A stretch of DNA of 64,000 bases from Chitinophaga fulva (GTDB taxonomy: Bacteria; Bacteroidota; Bacteroidia; Chitinophagales; Chitinophagaceae): NCBI RefSeq assembly GCF_012927205.1, contig NZ_JABBGC010000002.1, forward strand, positions 1,054,001 through 1,118,000, written 5' to 3'. Below are positions 51,436 through 60,377 of the stretch, in pieces. The notes beneath the pieces are model-generated. The model did no database searches and had not been told where the DNA came from. It saw only the letters and a program-made list of their open reading frames with translations. A program made the translations under genes and the position numbers. Position 1 is the stretch's first letter; every line of letters starts with the position of its first letter.

Positions 51436-52395
51436 TCAGAGTAAATTCAGCAGTTCCTGCTTTTTGGCGGTGTATTCCGCTTCAGTGATCAGCGTTGCTT
51501 CATACAGTGATTTCAGTTTACGAAGCCGTTCTGTGATATCATCAGCCAGAGCGGGTTTACCTGGTGCGGGGGGCTGCTGCTGGTTCATCATATTGGTGAT
51601 CATGCCTAACATGACGCCTTGTCTCGCGCCATCGCCCAGCACAGCACCTTCTTTGTCCATCGCATTGGCAATGCTGTATTGTGAGAACTTATTCATGTCT
51701 GTGACCATGTTCATGCCCGTCACTTTATCGTATTGCTGCAGCACTTCTTCCGGCAGTGTGATGCTGGTAATGGTGAAACGTGTCACTTCCACTCCGAAGT
51801 CAGTAAAGTAAGGCTGAATGAGCGGTTGTATTTTCTCGTTCAGGGCAGGAATATTGGCAGCAGCTTCCACCACCGGCACTTTGGCGAGTGACATTACTTC
51901 TCCGAACTTCGGGGCGATAAAATCCCGCAATTGCAGTTCCAGCTCGGTGATAGTGAGCCTGGGCCAGGTGCCTGCGTATTCTCTAAAGAATTTCGCCACG
52001 TCGGTGATACGTACATTATAGGTACCGAAAGCCCGGATACGTACTTGCCCGAATACCGCATCTGTCATGAGTATCGGAGCAGGCGTACCCCATTTCAGGT
52101 TTACAAACTGATGTGTATTGAAGAAGTATATGTCTGCTTTGAAAGGGCTTTCAAATCCGTACTTCCAGCCACGCAGCCGGGAAAGCACCGGGATATTCTC
52201 CGTTTTCAGGCTGTACCTGCCGGCCGGGAACACATCCGCCAGCTGGCCTTCGTTCAGCAACATGGCATGCTGGCTTTCACGGACGGTGAGCATTGCGCCG
52301 TTTTTTATCTCTTTGTCAGCATCCGCAAACTTCCACATGAGCACATTTGGGTCAGGAGTTAACGACTCAATAATTTCTAAAAATGGTAGTGCCAT
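51436..52395 (-). CDS. SPFH-domain protein with SHOCT tail (YdjI-like)
   Basis: A 319-residue protein. It has an SPFH/band-7 domain (about 30-230: VRESQHAMLLNEGQLADVFPAGRYSLKTENIPV, then APILMTDAVFGQVRIRAFGTYNVRI) and a helical connector with a Met-rich stretch and Gln-Pro linker. The C-terminus is a SHOCT module (ADDITERLRKLKSLYEATLITEAEYTAKKQELL). It resembles YdjI of Bacillus subtilis, encoded with YdjG/YdjH and a PspA-like protein. Here it leads a four-gene operon with two zinc-ribbon proteins, but no PspA gene is in the window. A membrane-stress or scaffold role is inferred. Confidence 0.82.
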   Translation of the reverse strand: MALPFLEIIESLTPDPNVLMWKFADADKEIKNGAMLTVRESQHAMLLNEGQLADVFPAGRYSLKTENIPVLSRLRGWKYGFESPFKADIYFFNTHQFVNLKWGTPAPILMTDAVFGQVRIRAFGTYNVRITDVAKFFREYAGTWPRLTITELELQLRDFIAPKFGEVMSLAKVPVVEAAANIPALNEKIQPLIQPYFTDFGVEVTRFTITSITLPEEVLQQYDKVTGMNMVTDMNKFSQYSIANAMDKEGAVLGDGARQGVMLGMITNMMNQQQPPAPGKPALADDITERLRKLKSLYEATLITEAEYTAKKQELLNLL

Positions 52396-52934
52396 AGTAT
52401 TACTATTTAAAGCATGATCCGAAAGGATTCAGCGGCCAAACCTCAACAGACAGAACAGAATATTAATCATACGGCATTGTCTACTGCGGCCGGGGTTACA
52501 GTATAAAGTAACTGCAAAAATTTCAGAAAAACAAAAGCATTGGCGGGTCCTGGCAGATTATGACGCTTACCGGGCCTGTAAAATTCGCGACAGCGCAGTA
52601 AGTTTAAATTATTGTTATCGATGTCCGCCCCGGAATTATACTTGTCATGTACTCTTATAACTATCGTAAAATCAGTTACATCGCACACCACGAATCAGGT
52701 GCCCGTGTTAAGGACCCTTGTATACCTATAGCATGTCACAGCGTTCGGATGTCAAACTTTTTTTGTTGCTGTTTCAGAAAGTTTCTTTATCTTAAGCATC
52801 TCAGATAAATAACCCGTACTATGCCCACATTCCCTGACACATATTGATCCTCACCAAATCTTTGCGCTGAAAATCCGCCCCATGGCGTTACTCCGTGTTA
52901 AAGACAGGGGAGGCTGTAATCAAAAAACGATGTT
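52396..52934. other. Divergent intergenic region between the SPFH operon and RiPP precursor 2
   Basis: About 540 bases. It contains a possible -33/-7 pair for the precursor (TTTG at 52762-52765 and TATCTTAA at 52788-52795, 22 bases apart) and element copy 2 at 52864-52915. I see no gene between 52440 and 52760, nor an exact promoter for the SPFH operon. Confidence 0.5.
52864..52915 (+). repeat. Precursor-upstream element, copy 2
   Basis: Second copy of the element described at 49335-49384, with the same ordered blocks. It lies 20 bases before the start codon of precursor 2, so it is in the transcribed leader if the promoter near 52788 is used. Confidence 0.7.
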
Positions 52935-53111
52935 ATGAAAAAGAAAAAAATTCAGTTAGAGAAAAAGCTCACGCTGAAAAAAGAAACCCTGACTGCCCTC
53001 ACACAGCATCAGCAAGCACATGTAGCCGGTGGCTTTGTATTTGCAAGCCGTACACCAGACTGCGAAACCCAGCCCATTACCGGAAGGCCCTTCTGTATTC
53101 TGTGCCCCTGA
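52935..53111 (+). CDS. GG-leader RiPP (class I lanthipeptide-type) precursor 2
   Basis: A 58-residue protein starting at the ATG at 52935. The leader starts MKKKKIQLEKKLTLKKETLTAL and ends VAGG at residue 33. The 25-residue core begins FVFASRTPDCETQPITG and ends PFCILCP, with three Cys and several Ser/Thr residues. Leader and core layout match Bacteroidota class I lanthipeptide-type precursors such as those of Chitinophaga. It is 65 bases upstream of precursor 3 on the same strand. Confidence 0.78.
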   Translation: MKKKKIQLEKKLTLKKETLTALTQHQQAHVAGGFVFASRTPDCETQPITGRPFCILCP

Positions 53112-53176
53112 TTACAGTGAAATCACAAAGCGGTATCATACTGTAATATTATTGCCACACCCTCAAACACGTAAAA

Positions 53177-53362
53177 ATGAAAAAGAAAAAACTGTCTTTA
53201 AGCAAAAAGCCACTTCTCCAGAGAGCCATTGTAGCATCGCTCAACCATCAGGAACAACATCAGTTAAATGGCGGAGCACCTCCAACCACCTGGGGATGCC
53301 CTACCTGGCTGCCTAATAATGGTTGCTACACAGAAACCAACCCCCGTATTCTTTGCAATTAA
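53177..53362 (+). CDS. GG-leader RiPP (class I lanthipeptide-type) precursor 3
   Basis: A 61-residue protein. The leader MKKKKLSLSKKPLLQRAIVASL ends with LNGG at residue 33. The 28-residue core starts APPTTWGCPTWLPNNGC and ends RILCN, with three Cys and several Thr residues and two Trp-Pro-rich turns. It shares the ending style (C-x(0-1) at the C-terminus) with precursor 2. It is followed by a long hairpin before susC. Confidence 0.78.
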   Translation: MKKKKLSLSKKPLLQRAIVASLNHQEQHQLNGGAPPTTWGCPTWLPNNGCYTETNPRILCN

Positions 53363-53402
53363 TCTCTTCGGATGATCCCGATTAATGCAGTAGATTATTC
53401 TT

Positions 53403-53443
53403 TGCTGAGGCAGCCTGCCGCCAGACAGCAGGCTGTCTCAGCA
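53403..53443 (+). terminator. Hairpin between the precursors and susC
   Basis: A 16-base stem (53403-53418 and 53428-53443) with one G-T pair and a 9-base loop, 40 bases after precursor 3. There is no T tract, so it could be a terminator or an attenuator allowing some read-through into susC. Confidence 0.65.
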
Positions 53444-53524
53444 TAATTGCCCCTCTCCTTTCTTCCTGCTCTTCTTGTAATGATCTGATAATTTGTCACC
53501 ACAGTGATGAATCTTTGCACCCGG

Positions 53525-53546
53525 TTTTATTATCTTTAAAAAGATG
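53525..53546 (+). promoter_or_regulatory. Palindromic promoter-like block, copy 2, upstream of susC
   Basis: It contains TATCTTTA (53531-53538) and the interrupted palindrome ATCTTT-AA-AAAGAT (53532-53545). It matches the block at 48222-48243 at 20 of 22 positions. It lies 181 bases before the susC start codon. Confidence 0.55.
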
Positions 53547-53726
53547 AACCTTTGCCCTGTAGCAACGTATGAAACCCAACTGCAGTAAGCTCATCCAATG
53601 CACGATGCTCACTACATGAAACCGTGATCAACAACCTGATTTTTCATTCTAACGAAAACCCAATACGATTATGACCGAAGCATAATGACCGGACCCTCTA
53701 TATTTTTCAACCAAATCTGAACCATC

Positions 53727-56700
53727 ATGAAAAAGACGTTATGTCTTATCGCCATTCTCATGGCGATCACCCTCCTATTGCCTGCACAGCAACGGCAGGT
53801 GACAGGAAAGGTGACAGGCAACAATGCACCTGTCCCTTTTGCCAGCGTCCAGCTCAAAGGTGCCACTAGCGGTACGATTACAGACCAGCAGGGAAATTTC
53901 AAACTACCTGTACCAGGTAAGGATGCCGTACTGGTAGTCCGAAGTATCGGGTACCTGTTGAAAGAAATACCGGTAGGAGATGCTACCAGTTTCAACATTG
54001 AACTGCAACCTGATGACAAAACCATGCAGGAAGTAGTAGTAACCGCCCTCAACGTAAAAAGGGAAAAGAAATCTCTCGGCTACTCCGTCCAGGAAGTAAA
54101 AGGCGCCGACCTTACCCAGTCGAAAGATGCCAACTTCATTAACTCCCTCAGCGGAAAAGTAGCAGGCATACAGGTTACCGGCTCCTCCGGCAATATGGGA
54201 GGATCGGCCAGGATCACCATCCGCGGTGTCAACTCTATCTTTGGAAACAACAACCCGTTGTTCGTGGTAGATGGCGTACCGATGGACAACAGCTCCTTTA
54301 CCGGCAGCGATCCGCTCAACAGCATTAACATGGAACGCGGCCGTGGCGGCTACGATTATGGCAATGCCATACAGGATATCAATCCCAATGATATCGAATC
54401 GTTGTCTGTCCTCAAAGGCGCTGCCGCCTCTGCATTGTATGGCACCCGTGGCTCCAACGGCGTAATTGCCATCACCACCAAAAAATCGAAGTCCGGCGCA
54501 GCCAGCGGCATTGGCGTCACCTACAACTTTGGCGCACAAATGGAAAAGGTATATATCATGCCTCAATACCAGAATGAATACGGTGGTGGTTATAAATTCA
54601 CCAAACTGTATGTCAAAGAGCATCCGGAAGGATTCAAAGATGGCAAGGCCACCTATGATGACAATGATGGTAAAGGCCCTTATGACCTCGTTCCTGATTA
54701 CGAACCCGACGTATCATGGGGCCCTAAACTGGATGGCAAACTCGTTCGCCACTTCTGGTCATGGGACAAAGACAAACAAAACCCTGATTTCGGCGTATCA
54801 GCACCATGGGAGCCACATCCCAACAACAACCGCAGCTTCTTCGAAACCGGGCTGACCCTCACCAACAGTGTGGCCGTTGCCGGTAGTAACGAGAAAGGCG
54901 CTTTCAGATTGGCCTACACCAACCTCGATCAGAAATTCGTTTTACCCAATTCCCGGCTTAAACGTAATTCTCTCAGCTTCAACGGCACCTATGCCATCTC
55001 CAACCGGCTGGAAGCCTTTATAGGCGTTAACTATGTCGGTACCAACGCACTCGGCAGGCCCGGCACCGGCTACCACGGAAGGAACGTTATGCAGGGCTTC
55101 ACTGAATTCGGGCACCGCGACTGGGACATGAACAAACTGAAAAACTACGCCTACGCATACGATGGTTCCCAGATTTCATGGAACCGTGGCGCATGGGACG
55201 ATCAGCCTCCCCGGTATACCGACAACCCTTACTGGACAAGGTATAAAAATTATGAAACAGACCGGCGCGATCGTGTATTCGGGAATGCAGGCTTCAACTT
55301 CAAGCTTACAGACTACCTTTCTGTCACCGCCAAATTCATGACCGACTTCTATACCGACAGCCGGCAGGAAAGAGTGGCGATAGGTTCACAGGAAATCCCC
55401 TCCTACAGCGAAGCCACCCGTTTTGTAAAAGAGAACAACTACGAAGGACGTATCAATTTCAACAAGTCCATCGGCACCCACTTCTCCCTGTCTGCCTTTG
55501 CCGGTATCAACAGAAGGGAGAACTACCTGAAATTCACCGGCGGAGAGAGCAAGGACGGATTGAATATTGATGGCTGGTACAACCTCGCCAACTCGCGGCA
55601 ACCGGCCAAAACATACGACCGCGTAGAGAAACTGCGTGAGAATGCTGTTTTTGGCAGTGCGTCACTAGGCTACCAGGGCATGCTTTACCTCGATGTGACC
55701 GGCAGGAATGAATGGTCCAGCACCTTGCCCGCCGCCAACAATTCCTACTTCTTTCCGTCAGTATCCGGATCATTTGTATTCTCTGAAATGGGAATGCTGA
55801 AAAACAACAGCTGGTTATCTTTTGGTAAACTCAGACTGGGATGGGCACAGGTAGGTAAAGGCACGGTCCCCTATAGTACATTGCTGGCCTATCTGGCAGA
55901 AGAGAACTTCGGTTCCACTGCCAATATCACCGTACCTGATCAATTGAACAATGCGAATATCAGGCCCGAGATCACCACAGAAGTAGAAGCAGGTCTTGAA
56001 TTACGTTTCCTGCATAACAGGCTGGGCGTAGATTTCAGCGTATACGATAAAAAATCAAAAGACCAGATCATACCACTGACCATATCTGCTTCCTCCGGAT
56101 ATACCACCGCCATCATCAACGCAGGGCTGATCAGGAACAAAGGTTTTGAACTGGCCCTCACAGGAACGCCCCTCCGCACGCAAAGCGGATTCACCTGGGA
56201 CCTCGGTTTCAATATCGCCCGCAACAGGAATAAAATTGAAAAGCTGTACGACGATCCCTCCAGGGGTATCCGGGTCACCAACCTGCTGCTGGCCAATGCG
56301 GCCTTTGCGGTGTCCGTGAATGCCCGTGAAGGGGAAACATATGGCTCTATCGTTGGGTATGCCATCAAACGGGATGCTAATGGCAACAAGCTTGTAGGCG
56401 CCGATGGTTTCTATATCAGGGCCGCCAGCCAGTCAGTGCTCGGCAACGCCCTGCCTGATTATACCGGTGGCTTCTCCTCTGTATTCAGTTACAAAGGTGT
56501 TTCGCTGGGCGTCAACTTCGATTTCCAGGTCGGTGGCCAGTATTTCTCCACCACCACCATGTTTGGCCGTCAGTCAGGCTTGCTGGCCGAGACAGCTGAA
56601 AACGGCATCAGGGAAAACGGTACTATCGCAGACGGATATACGGAAGACGGTAAGAAAAACACGAAAGTAATATCCGCCTATGATCATTTCAATAACAACA

Positions 56701-56981
56701 ACGGATATGTGGTACAGGAACTGGATATGTGGGATGCCGGTTATCTCTACCTGAAAGAGATCAACCTGGGGTACACCTTTGAAAAATCATTTGTGTCCGC
56801 ATTGCGGCTGCAGCAGCTCCGGCTGTCATTATCTGCCAGGAACGTATGGCTGATACATAGCGCCAATCCGCATCTCGACCCTACCAACCTGGCCATATCC
56901 GCCGGTAACGTACAGGGCATTGAAGCAGCGGCCCTCCCGTCTGTACGCTCTTTCGGTGTAAACTTATCCGTTTCCTTTTAA
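53727..56981 (+). CDS. SusC/RagA-type TonB-dependent outer-membrane transporter
   Basis: A 1084-residue protein. Signal peptide (to about residue 21), carboxypeptidase-D-like regulatory domain (GKVTGNNAPVPFASVQLKGATSGTITDQQGNF), then the TonB-dependent plug (LSGKVAGIQVTGSSGNMGGSARITIRGVNS, NNPLFVVDGVPMDN, SVLKGAAASALYGTRGSNGVI). A long barrel follows, ending in VRSFGVNLSVSF with C-terminal Phe. It imports large ligands, usually glycans or peptides, together with SusD. SusD starts 10 bases downstream. The ligand is unknown; adjacency to RiPP precursors is notable. Confidence 0.95.
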   Translation: MKKTLCLIAILMAITLLLPAQQRQVTGKVTGNNAPVPFASVQLKGATSGTITDQQGNFKLPVPGKDAVLVVRSIGYLLKEIPVGDATSFNIELQPDDKTMQEVVVTALNVKREKKSLGYSVQEVKGADLTQSKDANFINSLSGKVAGIQVTGSSGNMGGSARITIRGVNSIFGNNNPLFVVDGVPMDNSSFTGSDPLNSINMERGRGGYDYGNAIQDINPNDIESLSVLKGAAASALYGTRGSNGVIAITTKKSKSGAASGIGVTYNFGAQMEKVYIMPQYQNEYGGGYKFTKLYVKEHPEGFKDGKATYDDNDGKGPYDLVPDYEPDVSWGPKLDGKLVRHFWSWDKDKQNPDFGVSAPWEPHPNNNRSFFETGLTLTNSVAVAGSNEKGAFRLAYTNLDQKFVLPNSRLKRNSLSFNGTYAISNRLEAFIGVNYVGTNALGRPGTGYHGRNVMQGFTEFGHRDWDMNKLKNYAYAYDGSQISWNRGAWDDQPPRYTDNPYWTRYKNYETDRRDRVFGNAGFNFKLTDYLSVTAKFMTDFYTDSRQERVAIGSQEIPSYSEATRFVKENNYEGRINFNKSIGTHFSLSAFAGINRRENYLKFTGGESKDGLNIDGWYNLANSRQPAKTYDRVEKLRENAVFGSASLGYQGMLYLDVTGRNEWSSTLPAANNSYFFPSVSGSFVFSEMGMLKNNSWLSFGKLRLGWAQVGKGTVPYSTLLAYLAEENFGSTANITVPDQLNNANIRPEITTEVEAGLELRFLHNRLGVDFSVYDKKSKDQIIPLTISASSGYTTAIINAGLIRNKGFELALTGTPLRTQSGFTWDLGFNIARNRNKIEKLYDDPSRGIRVTNLLLANAAFAVSVNAREGETYGSIVGYAIKRDANGNKLVGADGFYIRAASQSVLGNALPDYTGGFSSVFSYKGVSLGVNFDFQVGGQYFSTTTMFGRQSGLLAETAENGIRENGTIADGYTEDGKKNTKVISAYDHFNNNNGYVVQELDMWDAGYLYLKEINLGYTFEKSFVSALRLQQLRLSLSARNVWLIHSANPHLDPTNLAISAGNVQGIEAAALPSVRSFGVNLSVSF

Positions 56982-56991
56982 AAAACATGTC

Positions 56992-58467
56992 ATGAAAACA
57001 ATATTCAAACAACTATGCTTCTTGTCGGTACTGATACTCCTGATAACAAGCTGTACTAAAAAGTTTGACGAGATCAACCAGGACCCGAACAATCCTAAAA
57101 CTACCGATCCGGGCTACCTGCTGGTCTCCGCCGAGAAAAAAGCCATCGATAACATCTGGAATGAATGGAACAACGGACGTACCGGCATGCATTACGCCCA
57201 GTACTGGTCCGCCACCACCTACTCCAACGAAAGCCGCTACCAGATCCGTGAAAACCAGAACAACACCTTTTGGAACATTCTGTATGCCGGCTCCATCAAA
57301 GATCTTAACGAGATCATTAAGATCAATACAGAAAAATCATTCGATTACTCTCCCAATCAGATAGCCATCGCGGAAATCATGAAAGTATGGGCCTATCATA
57401 TGCTGGTGGATGTGTACGAAGACATTCCCTATAAATTATCACAAGGTGGCCTTGACTGGCCCAACAGCCCATACGACAAGGCGATCACCATCTACACCGA
57501 TCTTCTGAAAACACTGAGCGACCAGGCGGCTAAACTGGACCCTTCCAAAGGATCATTCCCCGCCAAAACAGACATCATCTATAATGGGGACGTCAATAAA
57601 TGGAAACGCTTTGCCAACTCCCTCCGGCTTCGTATAGCAATGAGGGTGAGTGATGTCCCTGCCATGCAAACGCTCGTCAGCCAGGCCGTCAACGATGCCA
57701 TCACCTCCGGGGTATTCACTTCCAATGCAGACAATGCCCTGTTCAGGTATGTGGAAGCTCCCCCGAACAATAACACGCTGAACGAGGCCTATAAATCCCG
57801 TATCGATTTCTGCATGTGCAAAACGATAGTAGACTATATGCTCGACATCAATGATCCCCGGCTGCCGATCTATGCAGCACCTGCAAAAGACAATGGCAGG
57901 TATATTGGTAAAGCATACGGATTAAACCAACAGAACGGAGAAACCATCCCCAACAGCGCCATCTCCCTGCCCGGCAGCGCCGTAATGGATGCTAAAGCTC
58001 CCGGCGTTTACATGGATTACGCCGAAGTGGAATTTATCCTTGCAGAAGCTGTAGAACGGAAAATCATCAGCGGCTCTGCTGAAGACCACTACAAAAAAGG
58101 CATCAGGGCTTCCCTGGAAGACCGCGGTGTTGCCACCGCCGATATTGATCCTTACATCGCCGGCGTACCCTATAATGGCGGACAATGGAAGAATGTAATC
58201 GGTACGCAAAAATGGCTTGCCATGTACATGCAGGGACTGGAAGGCTGGTTTGAAAGGCTGAGGCTCGACTTCAAAAAGCCTAACGGACAAGACCTGTTCG
58301 TGGCCCCGGTTGACGGCTCCCTCGATCGTGAAGTAACCGTAGTGCCCACCCGCATGACATATCCCGTAGATGAACAACAGCTGAATAAAAGCAACTACGA
58401 CAAAGCTGTTCAGTCTATCGGCGGGAAAGACAGCAAAGCAGCCAAACATTTCTGGGATCTTTATTAA
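56992..58467 (+). CDS. SusD/RagB-like lipoprotein (SusD-like_2 type)
   Basis: A 491-residue lipoprotein (lipobox LLITSC, Cys21, then TKKFDEINQDPNNP, the family opening). Helical TPR-like segments such as VWAYHMLVDVYEDIPYKLSQ and FILAEAVERKIISGSAEDHYKKGIRASL are typical. It acts as the surface lid that binds ligand above SusC. It is followed by a terminator-like hairpin, so the susCD pair is a two-gene operon. No nearby glycoside hydrolase defines a polysaccharide-utilisation locus. Confidence 0.93.
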   Translation: MKTIFKQLCFLSVLILLITSCTKKFDEINQDPNNPKTTDPGYLLVSAEKKAIDNIWNEWNNGRTGMHYAQYWSATTYSNESRYQIRENQNNTFWNILYAGSIKDLNEIIKINTEKSFDYSPNQIAIAEIMKVWAYHMLVDVYEDIPYKLSQGGLDWPNSPYDKAITIYTDLLKTLSDQAAKLDPSKGSFPAKTDIIYNGDVNKWKRFANSLRLRIAMRVSDVPAMQTLVSQAVNDAITSGVFTSNADNALFRYVEAPPNNNTLNEAYKSRIDFCMCKTIVDYMLDINDPRLPIYAAPAKDNGRYIGKAYGLNQQNGETIPNSAISLPGSAVMDAKAPGVYMDYAEVEFILAEAVERKIISGSAEDHYKKGIRASLEDRGVATADIDPYIAGVPYNGGQWKNVIGTQKWLAMYMQGLEGWFERLRLDFKKPNGQDLFVAPVDGSLDREVTVVPTRMTYPVDEQQLNKSNYDKAVQSIGGKDSKAAKHFWDLY

Positions 58468-58499
58468 CACACCCCTGAGAGTATAGAACCGGTCATAGA

Positions 58500-58530
58500 A
58501 AGGGCTGGTCTTCGAAAGAAGGCCGCCCTT
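58500..58530 (+). terminator. Terminator of the SusC/SusD operon
   Basis: Outer 6-base arms (58500-58505 and 58525-58530) continue into an imperfect inner stem with a CGAA-type loop. A short T-rich run follows. Confidence 0.7.
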
Positions 58531-58707
58531 ATTTTCTTTGTAACTATGTAAAAACTATTTGTTATTTTTAGATAGAACAATGAAATGTCAACCATAGTGG
58601 AAAACCGTTGCCGTTATCGCTTTTTTACCCATCAACCCAAATCCTTCAACAACCTCGCAACATACTATCTGACAAAACCATAATTCTTCATTTAAAAACA
58701 GTAAACA

Positions 58708-60291
58708 ATGACCAAAATCTTTCACTACCTGGTGGTTACCACTGTACTGATGATGGCAATGACCGGCTGCCGGAAACAGTCCGAACCTGCCACCCTGCAG
58801 AAAACCGATGCCAAAAGTTCGTTGGGTGTTGCCAACGGTGTGGCCAATGGGACCTATATGCTGAACGTAGTCTATTTTGTTCCATCTGACCTTGATACCG
58901 TACCGGGATACCGGGCAAGGCTAAACGGCGTATTCCTGTACATGCAAAACTTCACCTCCAAATGGATGAACCAATGGGGATATACCGGTAAAACACTGGG
59001 ACTGCAAACAGATTCCAGCGGACAGCTGAAAATATCGCTCATCCGAGGGCAGCTGGGCAAAAACAGTTATCCGTATGACGGCGGGTCCGGCGCTGTGATG
59101 ACCGAAGTAAATGCCTACTTTGCTGCCCATCCGGCAGAGAAAAAAAGCGATCATATCATGGTGGTCATCCCCACCTACTCTTATGGCGCTAACGGGGACC
59201 CCAGTGGCGGACCGTTCTACGGAATCGGCCGGTGGTGTTTCGCCCTGGATTATACCGGCCTGGACACCATCAATCTTGGAAAACCGGATGATAAATTTTC
59301 CACCAAATGGATTGGCGGTATGGCCCATGAAATGGGGCATGGCATTAATCTGCCGCATAATGGAGGCGCCCAGTCACAGAATATCCTGTACGGCACTACG
59401 CTGATGGGCTACGGCAACGGCACGTTGGGGAAAGCGCCTACTTATTTTTCTCCGGCAGATGCCGCTATACTGGCCAATGGTCAGCTATTCAGCAGCGTGA
59501 CCAGGGGTGACTGGTACACAGATCCCGGATGCCAGGTTAAACGGGTATACGCGGCATACAATAGCGCTTCAGCCAGCATTATTGTTTCGGGCAAATTTTC
59601 CGCCACCAAACCGGTGAAGGACATCGCCTATTACAACCGTAATACCGGTAATGATAATGGCGGGTATAATTCGGTAACATTCGCCTCTAAACCCATAGGC
59701 ACCGACAGTTTCCGTATAGTCATGCCAGTCAGTGATTTCAGGGACAAAGGGAATACCAGCTATGAGTTTACCATCAGGCTTTGCCATGAAAACGGCAGTA
59801 TCACCAGTTATGTGGCTGCCTATAGCTTCGTTAACGGCACCCCTGTGATTACCTTCGGCGATAAGGTGGTATACGATAAAACCGGTTGGACAGTAGCCGC
59901 CTTCAGCTCTGAGGAAACGGCCAGCGAAAATGGCGCTGCCGCCAATATCATTGACGGTTCAGGCAGCTCTTTCTGGCATTCCCGGTGGTCTTCCAATGCT
60001 ACCAGCTATCCGCATTACATCACCGTAGATATGGGACAGGCATTGGATGTAAACCGGTTCACATTCAAACAGCGGGACAGCAGAATGGTGAAAGTGGTAG
60101 AAATCCTGACCAGCAACAACAACTCCACCTGGACATCCCTGGGTGATTTCACCCTGGCACAAACGACCAATCCTCAAAACATAGTACTTTCAGCGACACA
60201 AAATTTCCGCTACTTCAAGCTGAATATGAAAAGTTCTTATGACGGACAACAGTTTGCTGCCATGTGTGAGGTGGGAACGTATAAAGACTAA
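58708..60291 (+). CDS. Zinc metalloprotease lipoprotein with F5/8 type C (discoidin) domain
   Basis: A 527-residue lipoprotein (lipobox MAMTGC, Cys21). The catalytic region has MAHEMGHGINLPHN, a HExxHxxxxxH zinc motif. The middle region (IYHxYN-like strands VKRVYAAYNSASASIIVSGKF) is beta-rich. Residues about 400-527 form an F5/8-type C (discoidin) domain (NIIDGSGSSFWHSRWSSNATSYPHYITVDMG, VNRFTFKQRDSRMVKVVEIL), predicted to bind sugar. Surface proteolysis of glycoproteins is inferred. It lies 240 bases after susD and is followed by its own terminator. Confidence 0.85.
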   Translation: MTKIFHYLVVTTVLMMAMTGCRKQSEPATLQKTDAKSSLGVANGVANGTYMLNVVYFVPSDLDTVPGYRARLNGVFLYMQNFTSKWMNQWGYTGKTLGLQTDSSGQLKISLIRGQLGKNSYPYDGGSGAVMTEVNAYFAAHPAEKKSDHIMVVIPTYSYGANGDPSGGPFYGIGRWCFALDYTGLDTINLGKPDDKFSTKWIGGMAHEMGHGINLPHNGGAQSQNILYGTTLMGYGNGTLGKAPTYFSPADAAILANGQLFSSVTRGDWYTDPGCQVKRVYAAYNSASASIIVSGKFSATKPVKDIAYYNRNTGNDNGGYNSVTFASKPIGTDSFRIVMPVSDFRDKGNTSYEFTIRLCHENGSITSYVAAYSFVNGTPVITFGDKVVYDKTGWTVAAFSSEETASENGAAANIIDGSGSSFWHSRWSSNATSYPHYITVDMGQALDVNRFTFKQRDSRMVKVVEILTSNNNSTWTSLGDFTLAQTTNPQNIVLSATQNFRYFKLNMKSSYDGQQFAAMCEVGTYKD

Positions 60292-60330
60292 CAAAAGACG
60301 CAGACATATTCAAAACATATAACTCCTAAA

Positions 60331-60360
60331 AATAATCCGGGTAGTCTTGCCCGGATTATT
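60331..60360 (+). terminator. Intrinsic terminator of the discoidin metalloprotease gene
   Basis: Perfect 11-base arms (60331-60341 and 60350-60360), 8-base loop, then four Ts. It lies between two convergent genes and may serve both. Confidence 0.88.
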
Positions 60361-60377
60361 TTTTGCGATATGCGCTG

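Noticed and set aside
49760..52395. The SPFH operon as a mobile insertion between precursor copies
   Set aside because: No transposase, integrase, terminal inverted repeats or target duplication is visible at its edges.
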